DNA from: Portunus trituberculatus
Taxonomy: Eukaryota > Arthropoda > Malacostraca > Decapoda > Portunidae
Assembly (NCBI RefSeq): GCF_017591435.1
Contig: NC_059289.1
Coordinates: forward strand, 9,468,769 to 9,532,768
DNA: 64,000 nucleotides
Reading direction: 5' to 3'
Shown: one piece after another, positions 34,031 to 43,649 of the stretch
Layout: each line of letters starts with the position of its first letter
Numbering within the stretch: the stretch's first letter is position 1
Made by a program: the position numbers and the translations under genes
The notes under the pieces: generated by a model
Told to the model about the DNA's origin: nothing
The model's database searches: none
What the model saw: the letters and a program-made list of their open reading frames with translations, nothing else

Positions 34031-34043
34031 TGGTGGCAGCGGT
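34031..34043 (+). promoter_or_regulatory. Primer binding site, tRNA-Leu type
   Basis: TGGTGGCAGCGGT starts two bases after the 5' LTR. It is complementary to a tRNA 3' end of ACCGCTGCCACCA, which I recognise as that of some animal tRNA-Leu species. The match is from memory of the tRNA end, not from a search. Confidence 0.6.
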
Positions 34044-34688
34044 TTAGATGTGTTTTATGTAGGCACATCGACCCACGTAACTCTCCGTAGAGACGAGTTA
34101 TCAGTGCTTATCCCCCCCCTTGTTTAGTATTGAAGTGGTGTTTCTCCTCCGTTTATTTTTATTTTTTTTTTTTTTTTTTCTCATGTTTCGAGTAGCCAGT
34201 ATGGAGTCACAGCGACAGGAAATAGGAAGGGGAACAGTGAGAGTTAGGTGTTCGTCCCTTCCCCCATGATGTTTTGTTGGTGGTTCGGCGGTAGCACGGG
34301 GGGCCCCCACACTCCCCCCACAAGTAATTACCTTTGGGTGGGAGTTGGCGCCTTGTCGGTCCCCCTTGCTACCCTCCCACCTCTAGTTTATCCGCGCGGA
34401 GAAGCTAGGGGAGGAGACCAAAATTTTTTTTTTTTTTTTTTTCAGTTTAGGGGTAATTTTTTTTTTTACATTTCCCATTTGGCTCATATGTTCTGGCATG
34501 TTTTTTTCAATAAGTTGTTTTCTTATGCCTTGATATTTTGGTGTGATTAGCTTCTTGTCTCCACAGGAAGGTACGTTGTTTTTATAATGAGAATTTAAGT
34601 TGTGTTTTGGTGAAACAGAAAGCCACTGTTCACCCAATTTTCATTTTGTTCAGTTTGTGACAAGTTGTCAGGTATTTTTTCTTTCGTT
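34044..34688 (+). other. Gypsy leader region
   Basis: Untranslated leader of about 650 bp between the primer site and the first Gag ATG, with several T-runs. No long coding frame. Confidence 0.6.
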
Positions 34689-35774
34689 ATGGATGAGTTG
34701 GCGGATTTTCTGAGCTTAAGGGCGGAGTGGACGCCTAAAAAGGAAAATGAACCAGTAGTTAAAACCGAAGATGATACGGTAGTTAACCAGATAACGAGCG
34801 TAAGTCCGTCAGGTGCAGAACCAGTAAATAACTTAGAGATGAAGGTAGATGCCTTGCGTGATTGTGTCTACGATTTGTTGCAGGAAGTTAGAGAGAACAG
34901 GAGAGGCCTGCGAGTGTCCCTGTTAAATGCCTCATGAAGCCCCGTGACATCCCGTCCTTGAACTGCGTCACTTGAGTGGAGTAGGAGTTGGCCGGTTAGC
35001 TGTTTTTTTTTCTCACAGGTGGAAAGTTGCTCAATAGATAATAGAGAGAGGCAACAGATAGTTAAAATGCGTGTGGAAGCCCCATTAGCTTTACTGGTGC
35101 AAACGGTAGTGGAGAAGGAAGTAACCTGGGCACAATTTAAGCAATATCTTACAAAGGAGCTCACGGACCAGAATGAGGAAAGGTTATTTGATTCTCTGAA
35201 TGATTTAAAATATTCGGTGGAGGACGACCACCCCATCGAGTTTATGACAAGGTTGAAATGTAAACTAGCTTTGGTTACCGTAAGGACCGATGCTGATGAC
35301 GTGCCGTCTCAGGACAGGTTGATTAAGAGCAAACTAATAAAAGGAATGCCGAGAGACTGCAGGGAAAGATTAGAACTGTACCTGGACGAAAAAGTATCGT
35401 TAACCAGGTTTCTGACCAAATTAGATACTGAAAGACTGGTGGTAATGACTCGGAAAGAGAGTAGTGTACGAGCGGTTAGCCCGGCCCCAGCCCACCTACC
35501 GACTGCCCCGCGAGCGGCGGCGGCGACTACACCCCACCCGGCCGCCACATTAACACCACCCGCTAGTAGATTAGACAGGGTAGATCAAAGATTACAGCTA
35601 TGGCGCAGAAGAGAGAAATACTGCCCATATTGCCGAGCTACTAACCACTCAATAGCCGAGTGCTATAAAAGACCACAACCTGGCTCCTGTTATGATTGTA
35701 TACGGCTCAATTGTCGGCGCGGCCATCCATCGTGCCCCGGTAAAGTAAACACAACACGGAATAGGATGTTATGA
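34689..35774 (+). pseudogene. Gypsy Gag with CCHC zinc knuckle
   Basis: The ATG at 34689 opens an 83-codon frame ending at 34937, with a helical segment MKVDALRDCVYDLLQEVREN. The same frame is open again from about 35019 to 35774. It contains capsid-like helices (TWAQFKQYLTKELTD, RLFDSLNDLKYS, HPIEFMTRLKCKL, KSKLIKGMPRDCRERLELYL) and a knuckle CPYCRATNHSIAEC at 35622-35663, followed by a second Cys/His cluster (CYDCIRLNC, HPSC). The 80-bp gap between the two parts has stops and ends in TTTTTTTTCTCACAG, which looks like a splice acceptor; whether it is an intron or damage is unclear. The UGA at 35772-35774 separates it from Pol in the same frame. Confidence 0.7.
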
Positions 35775-37979
35775 CAATCTCCGGTAATCAGTGTAGATAT
35801 CAATAACCATGTACTCGAAGCAATGTTAGATACTGGCAGTGATGTTTCACTAATCAAGATCAGTGTAATTAATGAAATGGGAATTCCAGTGAAACAAAGT
35901 TCAAAGATTCCCCCTTTGCAAGGAATCACCGGTAAGCAGATCAGAGTATTGGGCCAAGCTTATGTAACAATAGCCAGTAACAGTAACCATCCCATCATTG
36001 CTCAAGTAGCGGTCGTTCCCGATGAATATCTCAAAACACACGTATTGTTGGGAATGAACACGATCGGTCAGTCAACTCTCACTCTAGATCGCCAAGCTAA
36101 GCGGATTCATTGGAACAATCTTGTTTATCCCTTAGTATTCGTTGAAACACCATATGGAAAAGTCAGAATGGTGAGAAAAGAACCTCAGTCTCCCTCTCAT
36201 AACCAGCGCTTCGGCAGAGTAACAACCAAAACACTAGTGGACTGTTACGAAACGACCCTAGTGGAGGTAAAAGTAAGTGAGGAACCTAATACCGTAATAA
36301 TGATTGAGGCTAAACATGCCTGTGTTCAAGATGGATTGCCAACTATAATGCGAGTGACTGAAACACGCACTGTTTTCATCCCCGTCATTAATAACACCAA
36401 AGTTAGGTTAGTGTTACGACCAGGAACCTTACTGATAAAGTATGAAATAATAGACGAGGGACAGATAGAGATAGAAGACTCACCCCTGACCATCGCTAAA
36501 ATAAGTGAAGCCATCGGGCCAGAAAATGATTGTGTGCCCACAAACCAAACCCGGTGGGAAAAGCTTAAAGTAATTCTCGACTCGCGAGACTGGTCACATC
36601 TAGAGAAAGAACAAGAGCTTAGTTTATTTCGGCTCATTCAGAAACATCAAAAATTATTTATCGTACATCCTGGCGAATTAGGACTAATACAAGCAGATCC
36701 AGCCCACATTCAGGTAGACGATCCAACACCCTGTCGTACACCACTCTATCGATACCCAGAGAAAGCGAGAGAAACTATTCAGCAGATTCTACATGATTTA
36801 GAAGGTAAGGGAATAATTGAGAATTCCACAGCCGCATGGTTATCTCCGATAGTTTTAGTAAATAAGCCTAATGGAGAAAAAAGACTCTGCCTTGACTATC
36901 GAAAAGTAAACAAACAACTAACCATGGATATTCATCCTTTACCCAAACTTGACGAGCTGGTAGAAAGTGTGTCAGGCAATGATTATTACGCCACCTTAGA
37001 TATGCGTGAAGCGTATTATCAGATCGCACTGGACTCGGCGAGTAGAGATCTCACGACGTTCAGTGACGGTGTCTCGCTTTATAGGTTTAGACGCTTACCT
37101 TTTGGGTTAAGTTGTTCCCCAGCGATATTTGCCCGACAAATGAACCCACGCATTAGCTCCTTTGGAAAATGGCTTAAAGAAAACTGGGTTAAGAATTACC
37201 TGGATGATTTAATTGTTCATGCTACAGATTATACCACCTTAATCCACAGATTGGATAGATTATTCAGCCACTTAGCATCTGTAGGGATTAAACTAAATTT
37301 ATCCAAGTGTAGCATTGGGCAGAGACAAGTAAAGTTCCTCGGGCACATTGTATCCAAAGAAGGCTATAAACCAGACCCAAGTAATGTGGAGGCCGTAAAA
37401 CAGATGAAACCTCCAACTAACGTGAAAGAGAACCGTAGGTTTATAGGAATGGTGTCGTTCTATCGAAGACACATTGAAAACTGCTCCAAGATACTGGCCC
37501 CATTAACCGAGCTCACAAAGAAAGGAACGCCGTTCTATTGGACAGGTGAATGCCAGAAAGCTTTTGAAACGCTGAAGGAGAAACTAATACACTCTCCAGT
37601 ACTAGGAAAAGCCGATCTCAATCGAGAATTTGTCCTCGAGACGGATAGTAGTGCCACACATGTAGGGGCAGTGTTGATGCAGTATCATGGGAAAGAACCA
37701 AATGTCATAGGATATTTTTCGAAGAAGCTTAGACCAGTGGAGACTCGATATTCAACCACAGATCGGGAAGCGTTAGCTGTAGTACTAGCCTGTAGAAAAT
37801 TCCACCATTATCTATGGGGTGTCCGGGTTTTAATTCGAACGGACCATCAGCCACTAGTCTCAGTTTTTCGCCAACGAACAAAATCTCCACGTATAGTCTC
37901 AGAAGCAAGCAGGAAGAATGTAGTGGCCGACCAACTGAGTCGCCCTGTTCAGGTAGTAAATGTGGTAGGTCAAGATTAA
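35775..37979 (+). CDS. Gypsy Pol: protease, reverse transcriptase, RNase H
   Basis: Same frame as Gag, open for 735 codons after the Gag UGA. Protease active site MLDTGSDVSLI at 35823. RT blocks: ENSTAAWLSPIVLVNK (about 36820), RLCLDYRKVNKQ, YATLDMREAYYQIALD, FRRLPFGLSCSPAIF, and the catalytic Y-L-D-D at 37197-37208. RNase H: FVLETDSSATHVGAVLMQY (about 37627), DREALAVVLACRKFHHYLWG, RTDHQPLV, and KNVVADQLSR near 37914. Between RTDHQPLV and that last block roughly 25 residues normally present are missing, a small deletion likely to cripple RNase H. A TAA ends the frame before integrase. Confidence 0.9.
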   Translation, partial: QSPVISVDINNHVLEAMLDTGSDVSLIKISVINEMGIPVKQSSKIPPLQGITGKQIRVLGQAYVTIASNSNHPIIAQVAVVPDEYLKTHVLLGMNTIGQSTLTLDRQAKRIHWNNLVYPLVFVETPYGKVRMVRKEPQSPSHNQRFGRVTTKTLVDCYETTLVEVKVSEEPNTVIMIEAKHACVQDGLPTIMRVTETRTVFIPVINNTKVRLVLRPGTLLIKYEIIDEGQIEIEDSPLTIAKISEAIGPENDCVPTNQTRWEKLKVILDSRDWSHLEKEQELSLFRLIQKHQKLFIVHPGELGLIQADPAHIQVDDPTPCRTPLYRYPEKARETIQQILHDLEGKGIIENSTAAWLSPIVLVNKPNGEKRLCLDYRKVNKQLTMDIHPLPKLDELVESVSGNDYYATLDMREAYYQIALDSASRDLTTFSDGVSLYRFRRLPFGLSCSPAIFARQMNPRISSFGKWLKENWVKNYLDDLIVHATDYTTLIHRLDRLFSHLASVGIKLNLSKCSIGQRQVKFLGHIVSKEGYKPDPSNVEAVKQMKPPTNVKENRRFIGMVSFYRRHIENCSKILAPLTELTKKGTPFYWTGECQKAFETLKEKLIHSPVLGKADLNREFVLETDSSATHVGAVLMQYHGKEPNVIGYFSKKLRPVETRYSTTDREALAVVLACRKFHHYLWGVRVLIRTDHQPLVSVFRQRTKSPRIVSEASRKNVVADQLSRPVQVVNVVGQD

Positions 37980-39332
37980 TTTCTAGGTTTGACCACCGAT
38001 GAATTCATTCAAGCTCAGATAGCTGAACCTAGATGGACAGAGATGAAGGAATATTTAGGAGGAAGAATACCACGTGCCAGATACTCCCCTGTCATTTTTA
38101 ATCAGTTTATTGTTCACGATGGAGTGTTATATTACTCCAAACAAAAGAAAGATGGAACCATCCTATATTTATTGGTTGTACCCCAGACACTAAAGAAACA
38201 AGCTATTGTATTGGCCCATGGAAAAGAGTCTGGACATTTAGGACAACTAAAAACCATGTTAAAAGCTGAAGAATATTTTTACTGGCCAAATCAAAGATCA
38301 GACATAAGGAAATTTATCAGAGAATGTATAATTTGTCAACAATGTAAAACTGCACCAGCTTTACAAAAGACATTCCAGGAATTGCCTCCTGTAAATCAAC
38401 CTTTGGAAAGAATTAGTATCGATATTACTGAAATGACTCCAGCCAGAGGAGGTTATAAATACGTATTAACCATCATAGATCACTTTTCAAGATTTGTAAA
38501 GTTGGTGAAGTTACGGTCCAGACACGCTGAGGAGGTAGTTAGGGTTATTAAGAGTTACTTGGGAGACTATGGGGTACCGAAGGTACTCTTAGCTGACAAT
38601 GCGTGCGACTTCCGCTCACAATTGTTGACAGAACTCTGTCGTACGCATGGGATAGAGATGGTGTTTTCCACCCCATACCATCCATGTGGGAACTCTATCA
38701 CCGAATGGTTACATCGAACCATGAAGTCCGTGCTAGCGTCTCTCGGGAAAGGACAACCGCACAGGTGGTCCGAGTGCCTCTCGCAGTGTCAGCAGAGCCT
38801 TAATGCGGCCGTACACGAGACCACTGGCGAACAACCCTATTTCCTTTTCTTCCGGCGCCATGCTCCTCGCTATGTGGGAACTACTTTGCCCCAGGTGGAC
38901 GATGAAATAGACATTAATACAGCCTTGGAGGCAGTGAGACAATCATCCCGTGCAAATAGCAGGAAGTGGTTAGCTAGAGCGAACATTGGCCGGAAGGACC
39001 AAAGAGTCGAGGTAGATGATTTGGTGTGGATAAAAAGGGAACAGTTTGGTTCGTCAGCTGATAGAGAAATTGGTCTCAAGTGGATTGGACCGTATAAGGT
39101 TAAAAAGGTGAATTTAGATGGAGTGTCATATGAAGTGGAAAATGTGTTCAATGGCAAAATACTCCATAGAGCAGCTGATCGAGTGAGAAAATATGTAACC
39201 GATGAAGGGTACGTGGTAGACATGGAAGAAATTGTAGTGCCTTCCGATGAGGAGGAAGAAGACATTGAGGTAGAGGAGCCCAGACCTACTCGTGAGAGAC
39301 GGCCAGTGAGGAGATTTATAGAAGAATACTAA
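37980..39332 (+). CDS. Gypsy integrase (after in-frame stop)
   Basis: The frame is the same as Pol and resumes directly after TAA. The H-H-C-C zinc site is at about 38217-38347 (HGKESGHLG, CIICQQC). Catalytic residues: Asp in ERISIDITEM (about 38418), Asp in VLLADNACDFR (about 38595), Glu in SITEWLHRTMK (about 38703). All three are present, although the usual DNG is DNA-C and the usual ERF/ERxH is EWLH. The C-terminal domain includes VDDLVWIKRE and KWIGPYKVKKV, and the protein ends with an acidic and Arg-rich tail. The clean frame suggests it was functional until recently. Confidence 0.85.
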   Translation, partial: FLGLTTDEFIQAQIAEPRWTEMKEYLGGRIPRARYSPVIFNQFIVHDGVLYYSKQKKDGTILYLLVVPQTLKKQAIVLAHGKESGHLGQLKTMLKAEEYFYWPNQRSDIRKFIRECIICQQCKTAPALQKTFQELPPVNQPLERISIDITEMTPARGGYKYVLTIIDHFSRFVKLVKLRSRHAEEVVRVIKSYLGDYGVPKVLLADNACDFRSQLLTELCRTHGIEMVFSTPYHPCGNSITEWLHRTMKSVLASLGKGQPHRWSECLSQCQQSLNAAVHETTGEQPYFLFFRRHAPRYVGTTLPQVDDEIDINTALEAVRQSSRANSRKWLARANIGRKDQRVEVDDLVWIKREQFGSSADREIGLKWIGPYKVKKVNLDGVSYEVENVFNGKILHRAADRVRKYVTDEGYVVDMEEIVVPSDEEEEDIEVEEPRPTRERRPVRRFIEEY

Positions 39333-39550
39333 GTGTATAGATCCCTAGGGACATTGGAATCTTGTGACTGCCCTATACTTCTTTTGCAGCTACATCAGAC
39401 CCGCTGCTGGGGAAGGAGACCGCCACTGTTGGGGGTGGCTGGAATGTTCGGGAGGAGGGGCCTCCTGAATCCAGTCCCCACAGAATAAGGCCTTGGAGAG
39501 GACTACGTTGGCCTCTCTACTCCGCCCCTGTACGCCTAGACTGATGGGAA

Positions 39551-39829
39551 GTGGGTGGCGCAACACCAACTGGGAGGTCAGGTCCTGCCGGACCGGTAGA
39601 GACGTCAAGGTCTCGCACTAAGTGGAAAATTGTAGAGTGTGAAATGTTGAAACGAAGGGCAGTAATACCACAGATACCCTGGACACTGTATATAGCTCTA
39701 AATGGTTATGTGTGCTCACGGTGGTGTATCGCGATTACGTGGATTGTTATGTGGGTGTTACTTTTTTGTTGTTGTAAAAGAGAAGACGAGGATTTGTTTT
39801 CCCTGAGGAAAAAGCCATGTACCGAGTAG
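39551..39829 (+). CDS. Small predicted membrane protein frame 3' of integrase
   Basis: The frame runs from the internal region into the first bases of the 3' LTR. It holds one clear hydrophobic segment, CIAITWIVMWVLLFCCCK, followed by a charged tail (REDEDLF). Envelope-like frames in Gypsy elements sit in this position, but this one is far too short and has no fusion or cleavage motif that I can see. It could be an envelope remnant, an accessory protein or chance. Confidence 0.3.
   Translation: MGGATPTGRSGPAGPVETSRSRTKWKIVECEMLKRRAVIPQIPWTLYIALNGYVCSRWCIAITWIVMWVLLFCCCKREDEDLFSLRKKPCTE
39806..39814 (+). other. Polypurine tract of the Gypsy element
   Basis: A purine run GAGGAAAAAG lies just before the 3' LTR start (39818), where second-strand synthesis would be primed. 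Confidence 0.6.
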
Positions 39830-40519
39830 CAGTACTGGAGTGAGATTATTACCCACTATTAGGGTATTTATTTAGTCCAAATCCTCATCTTCCCTTTCAT
39901 ATGTGTAGCTAGGAATTCTTATATAGGGAGTCCCTGTAGGGGGAGAAGGGAGATGACGTATGGCTGCGTGCGCAGTCATCATGGCTGCCACCTTATAAGG
40001 TGAGGAGCGTGGTGGCCTCATCCACAGCAGCACGGGTGGTTTTCCCCCGGGAGCTTCGGTTTCCACCCAGAAGTCATCTGTGCTGCTGTGGGAAGGGGTA
40101 ACCACTCACATGTACTTACCTGTAGCCTTCTGTAGACTGTATAATTAATGTATGTATTAAGGATTATATAAGGATTCATGTAACCCTGCCCTTTCTCACT
40201 CTCTCACAGCAGTATGGGTGGTTTTCCTCCGGGAACTCCGGTTTCCACCCTTGACCCATCTCGTACTGCCCTGTGACATTCATCACTTTACAGCAGCAGG
40301 CCGGACCGCCCGGCAACTTTTTAACTCCTACTGTATTTCTATATTTCCTCGCTTTTTCTTCCAGTGTACCAGTCCTGGTACACTCTACCCCTTCTCTTGT
40401 AACCCCTCTTACTTAATAAACTTTTGAAACTTTTTGATCGTCACCCTCAGAACATCACCCCGCTCTCGTCTCGTCTCCTGTGGAACCTTCTGGCTACTTC
40501 CAGCACAGCAGGCCCAACC

Positions 40520-40550
<31 letters not shown>

Positions 40551-40859
40551 AGCAGGACGCCGCGAGGGACAGGCCGCCATTTTTACCTCGGGACGCACCC
40601 TCACGCCCTCTCATCTACAGCTGAGTTACCCACGGTTTCCCCCCCATAGGTCTCCCATCTTATAGGTAGGCTAGGTAGGAAGTTATCTGACTGTGATGAG
40701 TTGTTATTGAATTGAAGGGTTTATTTAATTAAGCTTGGTGAGTTGGTGTGTTCATCACTCCCCCCTTGGATTCGTTACATCTTTCTTTGCTCCCCTTACT
40801 CGGCCTAAGCTTCACGTAGGCCCAGTACAAGAGACTGAACCTCACGAAGGTTCAGTATA
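39818..40859 (+). repeat. 3' LTR of the Gypsy element (1042 bp, extra block)
   Basis: Begins TGTACCGAGTAGCAG and ends TTCAGTATA like the 5' LTR, but holds an additional segment at about 40018-40440. Outside that block the two LTRs differ by only scattered bases and the (GA)n length. Confidence 0.9.
40018..40440 (+). other. Extra LTR block with two stem-loops and a poly(A) signal
   Basis: About 420 bp present only in the 3' LTR. It contains two copies of a 70-nt motif at 40022-40091 and 40205-40275. Each has an outer stem (CCACAGCAGCAC with GTGCTGCTGTGG; CACAGCAGTA with TACTG-CC-CTGTG), an inner stem GGGTGG/CCACCC and a CCG/CGG tip. AATAAA occurs near 40415. It is either an insertion into this LTR or a segment deleted from the 5' LTR. 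Confidence 0.7.
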
Positions 40860-43427
40860 ATAATATATGTGGAGAGGATGTGCAATATGGAGAGGACAAA
40901 GTGGAAGTAATGGGAGTAACAATCAAAACAGGAATTGAAGAAGAGGAAAATTATAGTTACCGGTACATATGTGCCACCTAATACTAATGCATGGGGAACT
41001 GAAGAACATAAAGATATGCAAAGAGAGGTGATTAAGTGCCTAGATAATATGATAAGAAGAGATAGTAGAATACTTTTAGTTGGAGACTTTAACTGCAAGA
41101 AAGTAAACTGGAGAGAGATGGAAGTAATGGATAATGCTGGACAGTGGAGTGAGAAAGTGTTACAGTTGACTATGGTTAATGCAATGGATCAGTGGGTGGA
41201 GGAGTCAACAAGATACAGTGGGGATGAAGAACCATCATTGCTTGACCTAGTGTTCACAAAGAGACCAGAGCCCCCTCCAATCATACAATACCTTTGTCCA
41301 ATGGGAAGAAGTGATCATGTGACATTAGAGATGCAAATTCAAGAGGAAAATGAGATAAGTTACAGAGAAGACTATAAAAGAGAGAGATTAAATTATGCAA
41401 GAGCGGGTTTTGAAAAATTAGGGATCTATTTTGCTGATATTGAGTGGAGACATATTATGTACAGAAAGACAGTACAAGGGAAATATGACATTTTCTTACA
41501 GAAATATAGTGGAGTAAAGAAATTTGTACCTCTTTATAGAGTTAGGTAAAATACATGCTTGGTACAATGTTAGATGCATACAAGCTAAAAAGGCAAAAGA
41601 TAAAGCGTGGAAGAAACTCATAATACAGAGAAATGACTATAACAGACTGCAGTACAAAGATGCCAGAAATGAATATATTAGAGTAAGAAGAGAGGAAGAA
41701 AGAAACTTTGAGAAAGATGTAGTGAATAAAAGCAAAATCGAATCCAATTTTTTGTACAAATTTATAAATGGCAAAATAAAGAACAAGGAAATAAAAAAAA
41801 AAAATTAAAGAAGAGAAGACATACCAAACAGAGAAGGAAATGTGTGAAATAATGAATGAGAGCTTCAAAATGGTGTTCACTGCACAAGATTTCACAGAAC
41901 TTAATAGGACATTACATTCCCAAGGATTATAGGAAATTGCAGTGCACAAAGAGGATATTGGAAGATTAATGGATAAGTTGGAACTCAGAAAAGCAATGGG
42001 ACTAGATGGTGTATCAAACTGGGTGTTAAAATGAAGAGAAAGTTCCACTAGAATGGAAGAGAGCCAACATAATACCGATATTTAAAGGAGGAAAGGCAAC
42101 TGAACCACTAAACTACAGACCAATGTCACTTACAAGTGTCTTGGGGAAGTTGTGTGAAATAAAGAAAAATAGGTTAAATTTTTAGAAGAGGAGCAAGTCA
42201 TATCAAAAAGACAATTTGGGTTCAGGACAGGGAGGTCATGTGTATTGCCGGACTTGAAAACAGAGACAGATGGGTAGATACAGTTTACATGGATATTAAA
42301 AAGGCTTTTGATAAAGTCCCTCATAGAAAACTACTTTGGAAAATAGAGAATATAGGAGGGCTGCGAGGAAATTTGCTAGAATGGACCAGAGATTATTTGA
42401 AGGATAGGGAAATGAGAACTGTGATCAGAGATACATACTCATCTTGGGGTAAAGTAACTAGCAGAGTGCCACAAGGGTCAGTGTTAGCCCCCATTATGTT
42501 TCAGATTTATGTAAATGACATTCACATTGGGGTAAACAGTTATGTAAATTTAATTGCTAATGATGCAAAGCTGCTAAGAGTTATCAAAACCAGAGAGGAC
42601 TGTCTGCTGTTGCAGGAAGATATAAACAAGATCTATGAGTGGAGCAAGAAGTGGAAATTGGGGTTTAATGTCAAGAAATGTCACATAATGGAACTAGGAA
42701 AGAGTAAGAAAAGAACAGTATGGAACTATGTGATGGGAAAGGAACAAATAATGAAGACTTAAGAGGAAAAAGATCTGAGAGTGATTACACAGGAAAATCT
42801 GAGCCCTGATAAACACATAAGCAAGATATTTGGACTATCATATAATATGTTGACTAATAAAAGAGTGGCATTTCAATACATGGACAAAGATATAATGAAA
42901 AAAGTCATCACAAGCATGATACGTCCAAGGCTGAAAAATGCAGCAGTGGTATGGTCCCGAGCTCAAAAAAGGATATAAGATAATTGGAAAGGATACAGAA
43001 GATTGTTACAAAGATGGTGCCAGACTTAAAGGACCTCACATATGAAGAACAAATGAAGGAAATGGGACTGCCAACTTTACAAGATAGAGGAGAATGAAGG
43101 GACCTAGTAACAATGTACAAGATAGTCAGTGGCATTGAAAAGATAGACAAAGAAGTCCTGGTGCTGTTGACAGAAGAAGATGGAAGGACAAGAGGACATG
43201 AAAAGAAGATCAGGATGAGGCAGTGTGTGAACGATACTGGAAAATACATTTTTCCACACAGAACAGTGGAAAAGTGGAATGCATTGGATAATGAAGTTGT
43301 TACAGCACATAATGTGCATAACTTTAAGAAAAAATTAGATAAATGGAGGTATGGAGACAGGACACTATGAGCTTCGCTCGAACCCTGTACAATACAACTA
43401 GATAAATACAACTAGGTAAATACACAC
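40860..43427 (+). pseudogene. LINE endonuclease-reverse transcriptase, 3' part of copy E
   Basis: Endonuclease at 40935-41549 (TGTYVPPNTNAW, LLVGDFNCKKVNW, SLLDLVFTKR, CPMGRSDHVTLE). RT upstream region at 41524-41808. RT fingers are damaged and partly deleted around 42000-42240. Palm at 42238-42762, with YMDIKKAFDKVPHRKLLW, SRVPQGSVLAPIMFQ and LIANDAKLL, where the first catalytic Asp of A-D-D has become Asn. C-terminal domain at 42781-43370, ending YIFPHRTVEKWNALD. Inactive. Confidence 0.85.
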
Positions 43428-43439
43428 ACACACCTATAT

Positions 43440-43585
43440 CATTCTTCTCAGTTATTTCTCTCTGCATCTTACGCTGGATGTGTGTGGCCAGCTGTCCTCT
43501 GCCTTAGCACCTTTGGTGTAGTAAGGAGGTCCACAAGACTGTCCCTTTCCACCATGGACCAATGGGATTAAGAGTTTGGATGATG
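43440..43585. other. Unique intronic spacer
   Basis: About 145 bp between LINE copies E and F; nothing recognised. Confidence 0.5.
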
Positions 43586-43649
43586 TCTATTTACCTAGTT
43601 GTATATTACAGGGTTTGAGCAGGGCTCATAGTGACCTGTCTCCATATCT

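Larger units (their letters stand above)
33409..40859 (+). mobile_element. Ty3/Gypsy LTR retrotransposon, nearly complete
   Basis: LTRs at 33409-34028 and 39818-40859, a primer site matching tRNA-Leu after the 5' LTR, Gag, protease-RT-RNase H, integrase, a small membrane-protein frame and a purine tract, in standard Gypsy order. The target duplication is ATAA (33405-33408 and 40860-40863). Coding damage is light: one in-frame stop between RNase H and integrase, a short RNase H deletion and a disturbed Gag N-terminus. The copy is therefore young. It contrasts with the decayed Gmr1-like element at 12009-16038. Confidence 0.9.
32700..43427 (+). mobile_element. CR1/L2-like LINE, copy E, split by a Gypsy element
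   Basis: It starts 5'-truncated in the coiled-coil region right at (CA)n. It runs through the RRM-CTD into the endonuclease (to 33408), is interrupted by a complete Gypsy insertion (33409-40859, duplication ATAA), and resumes at 40860 through endonuclease, RT and C-terminal domain to TAGGTAAATACACAC at 43414-43430. Joining the two parts restores the LINE order seen in copy D. Confidence 0.85.
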
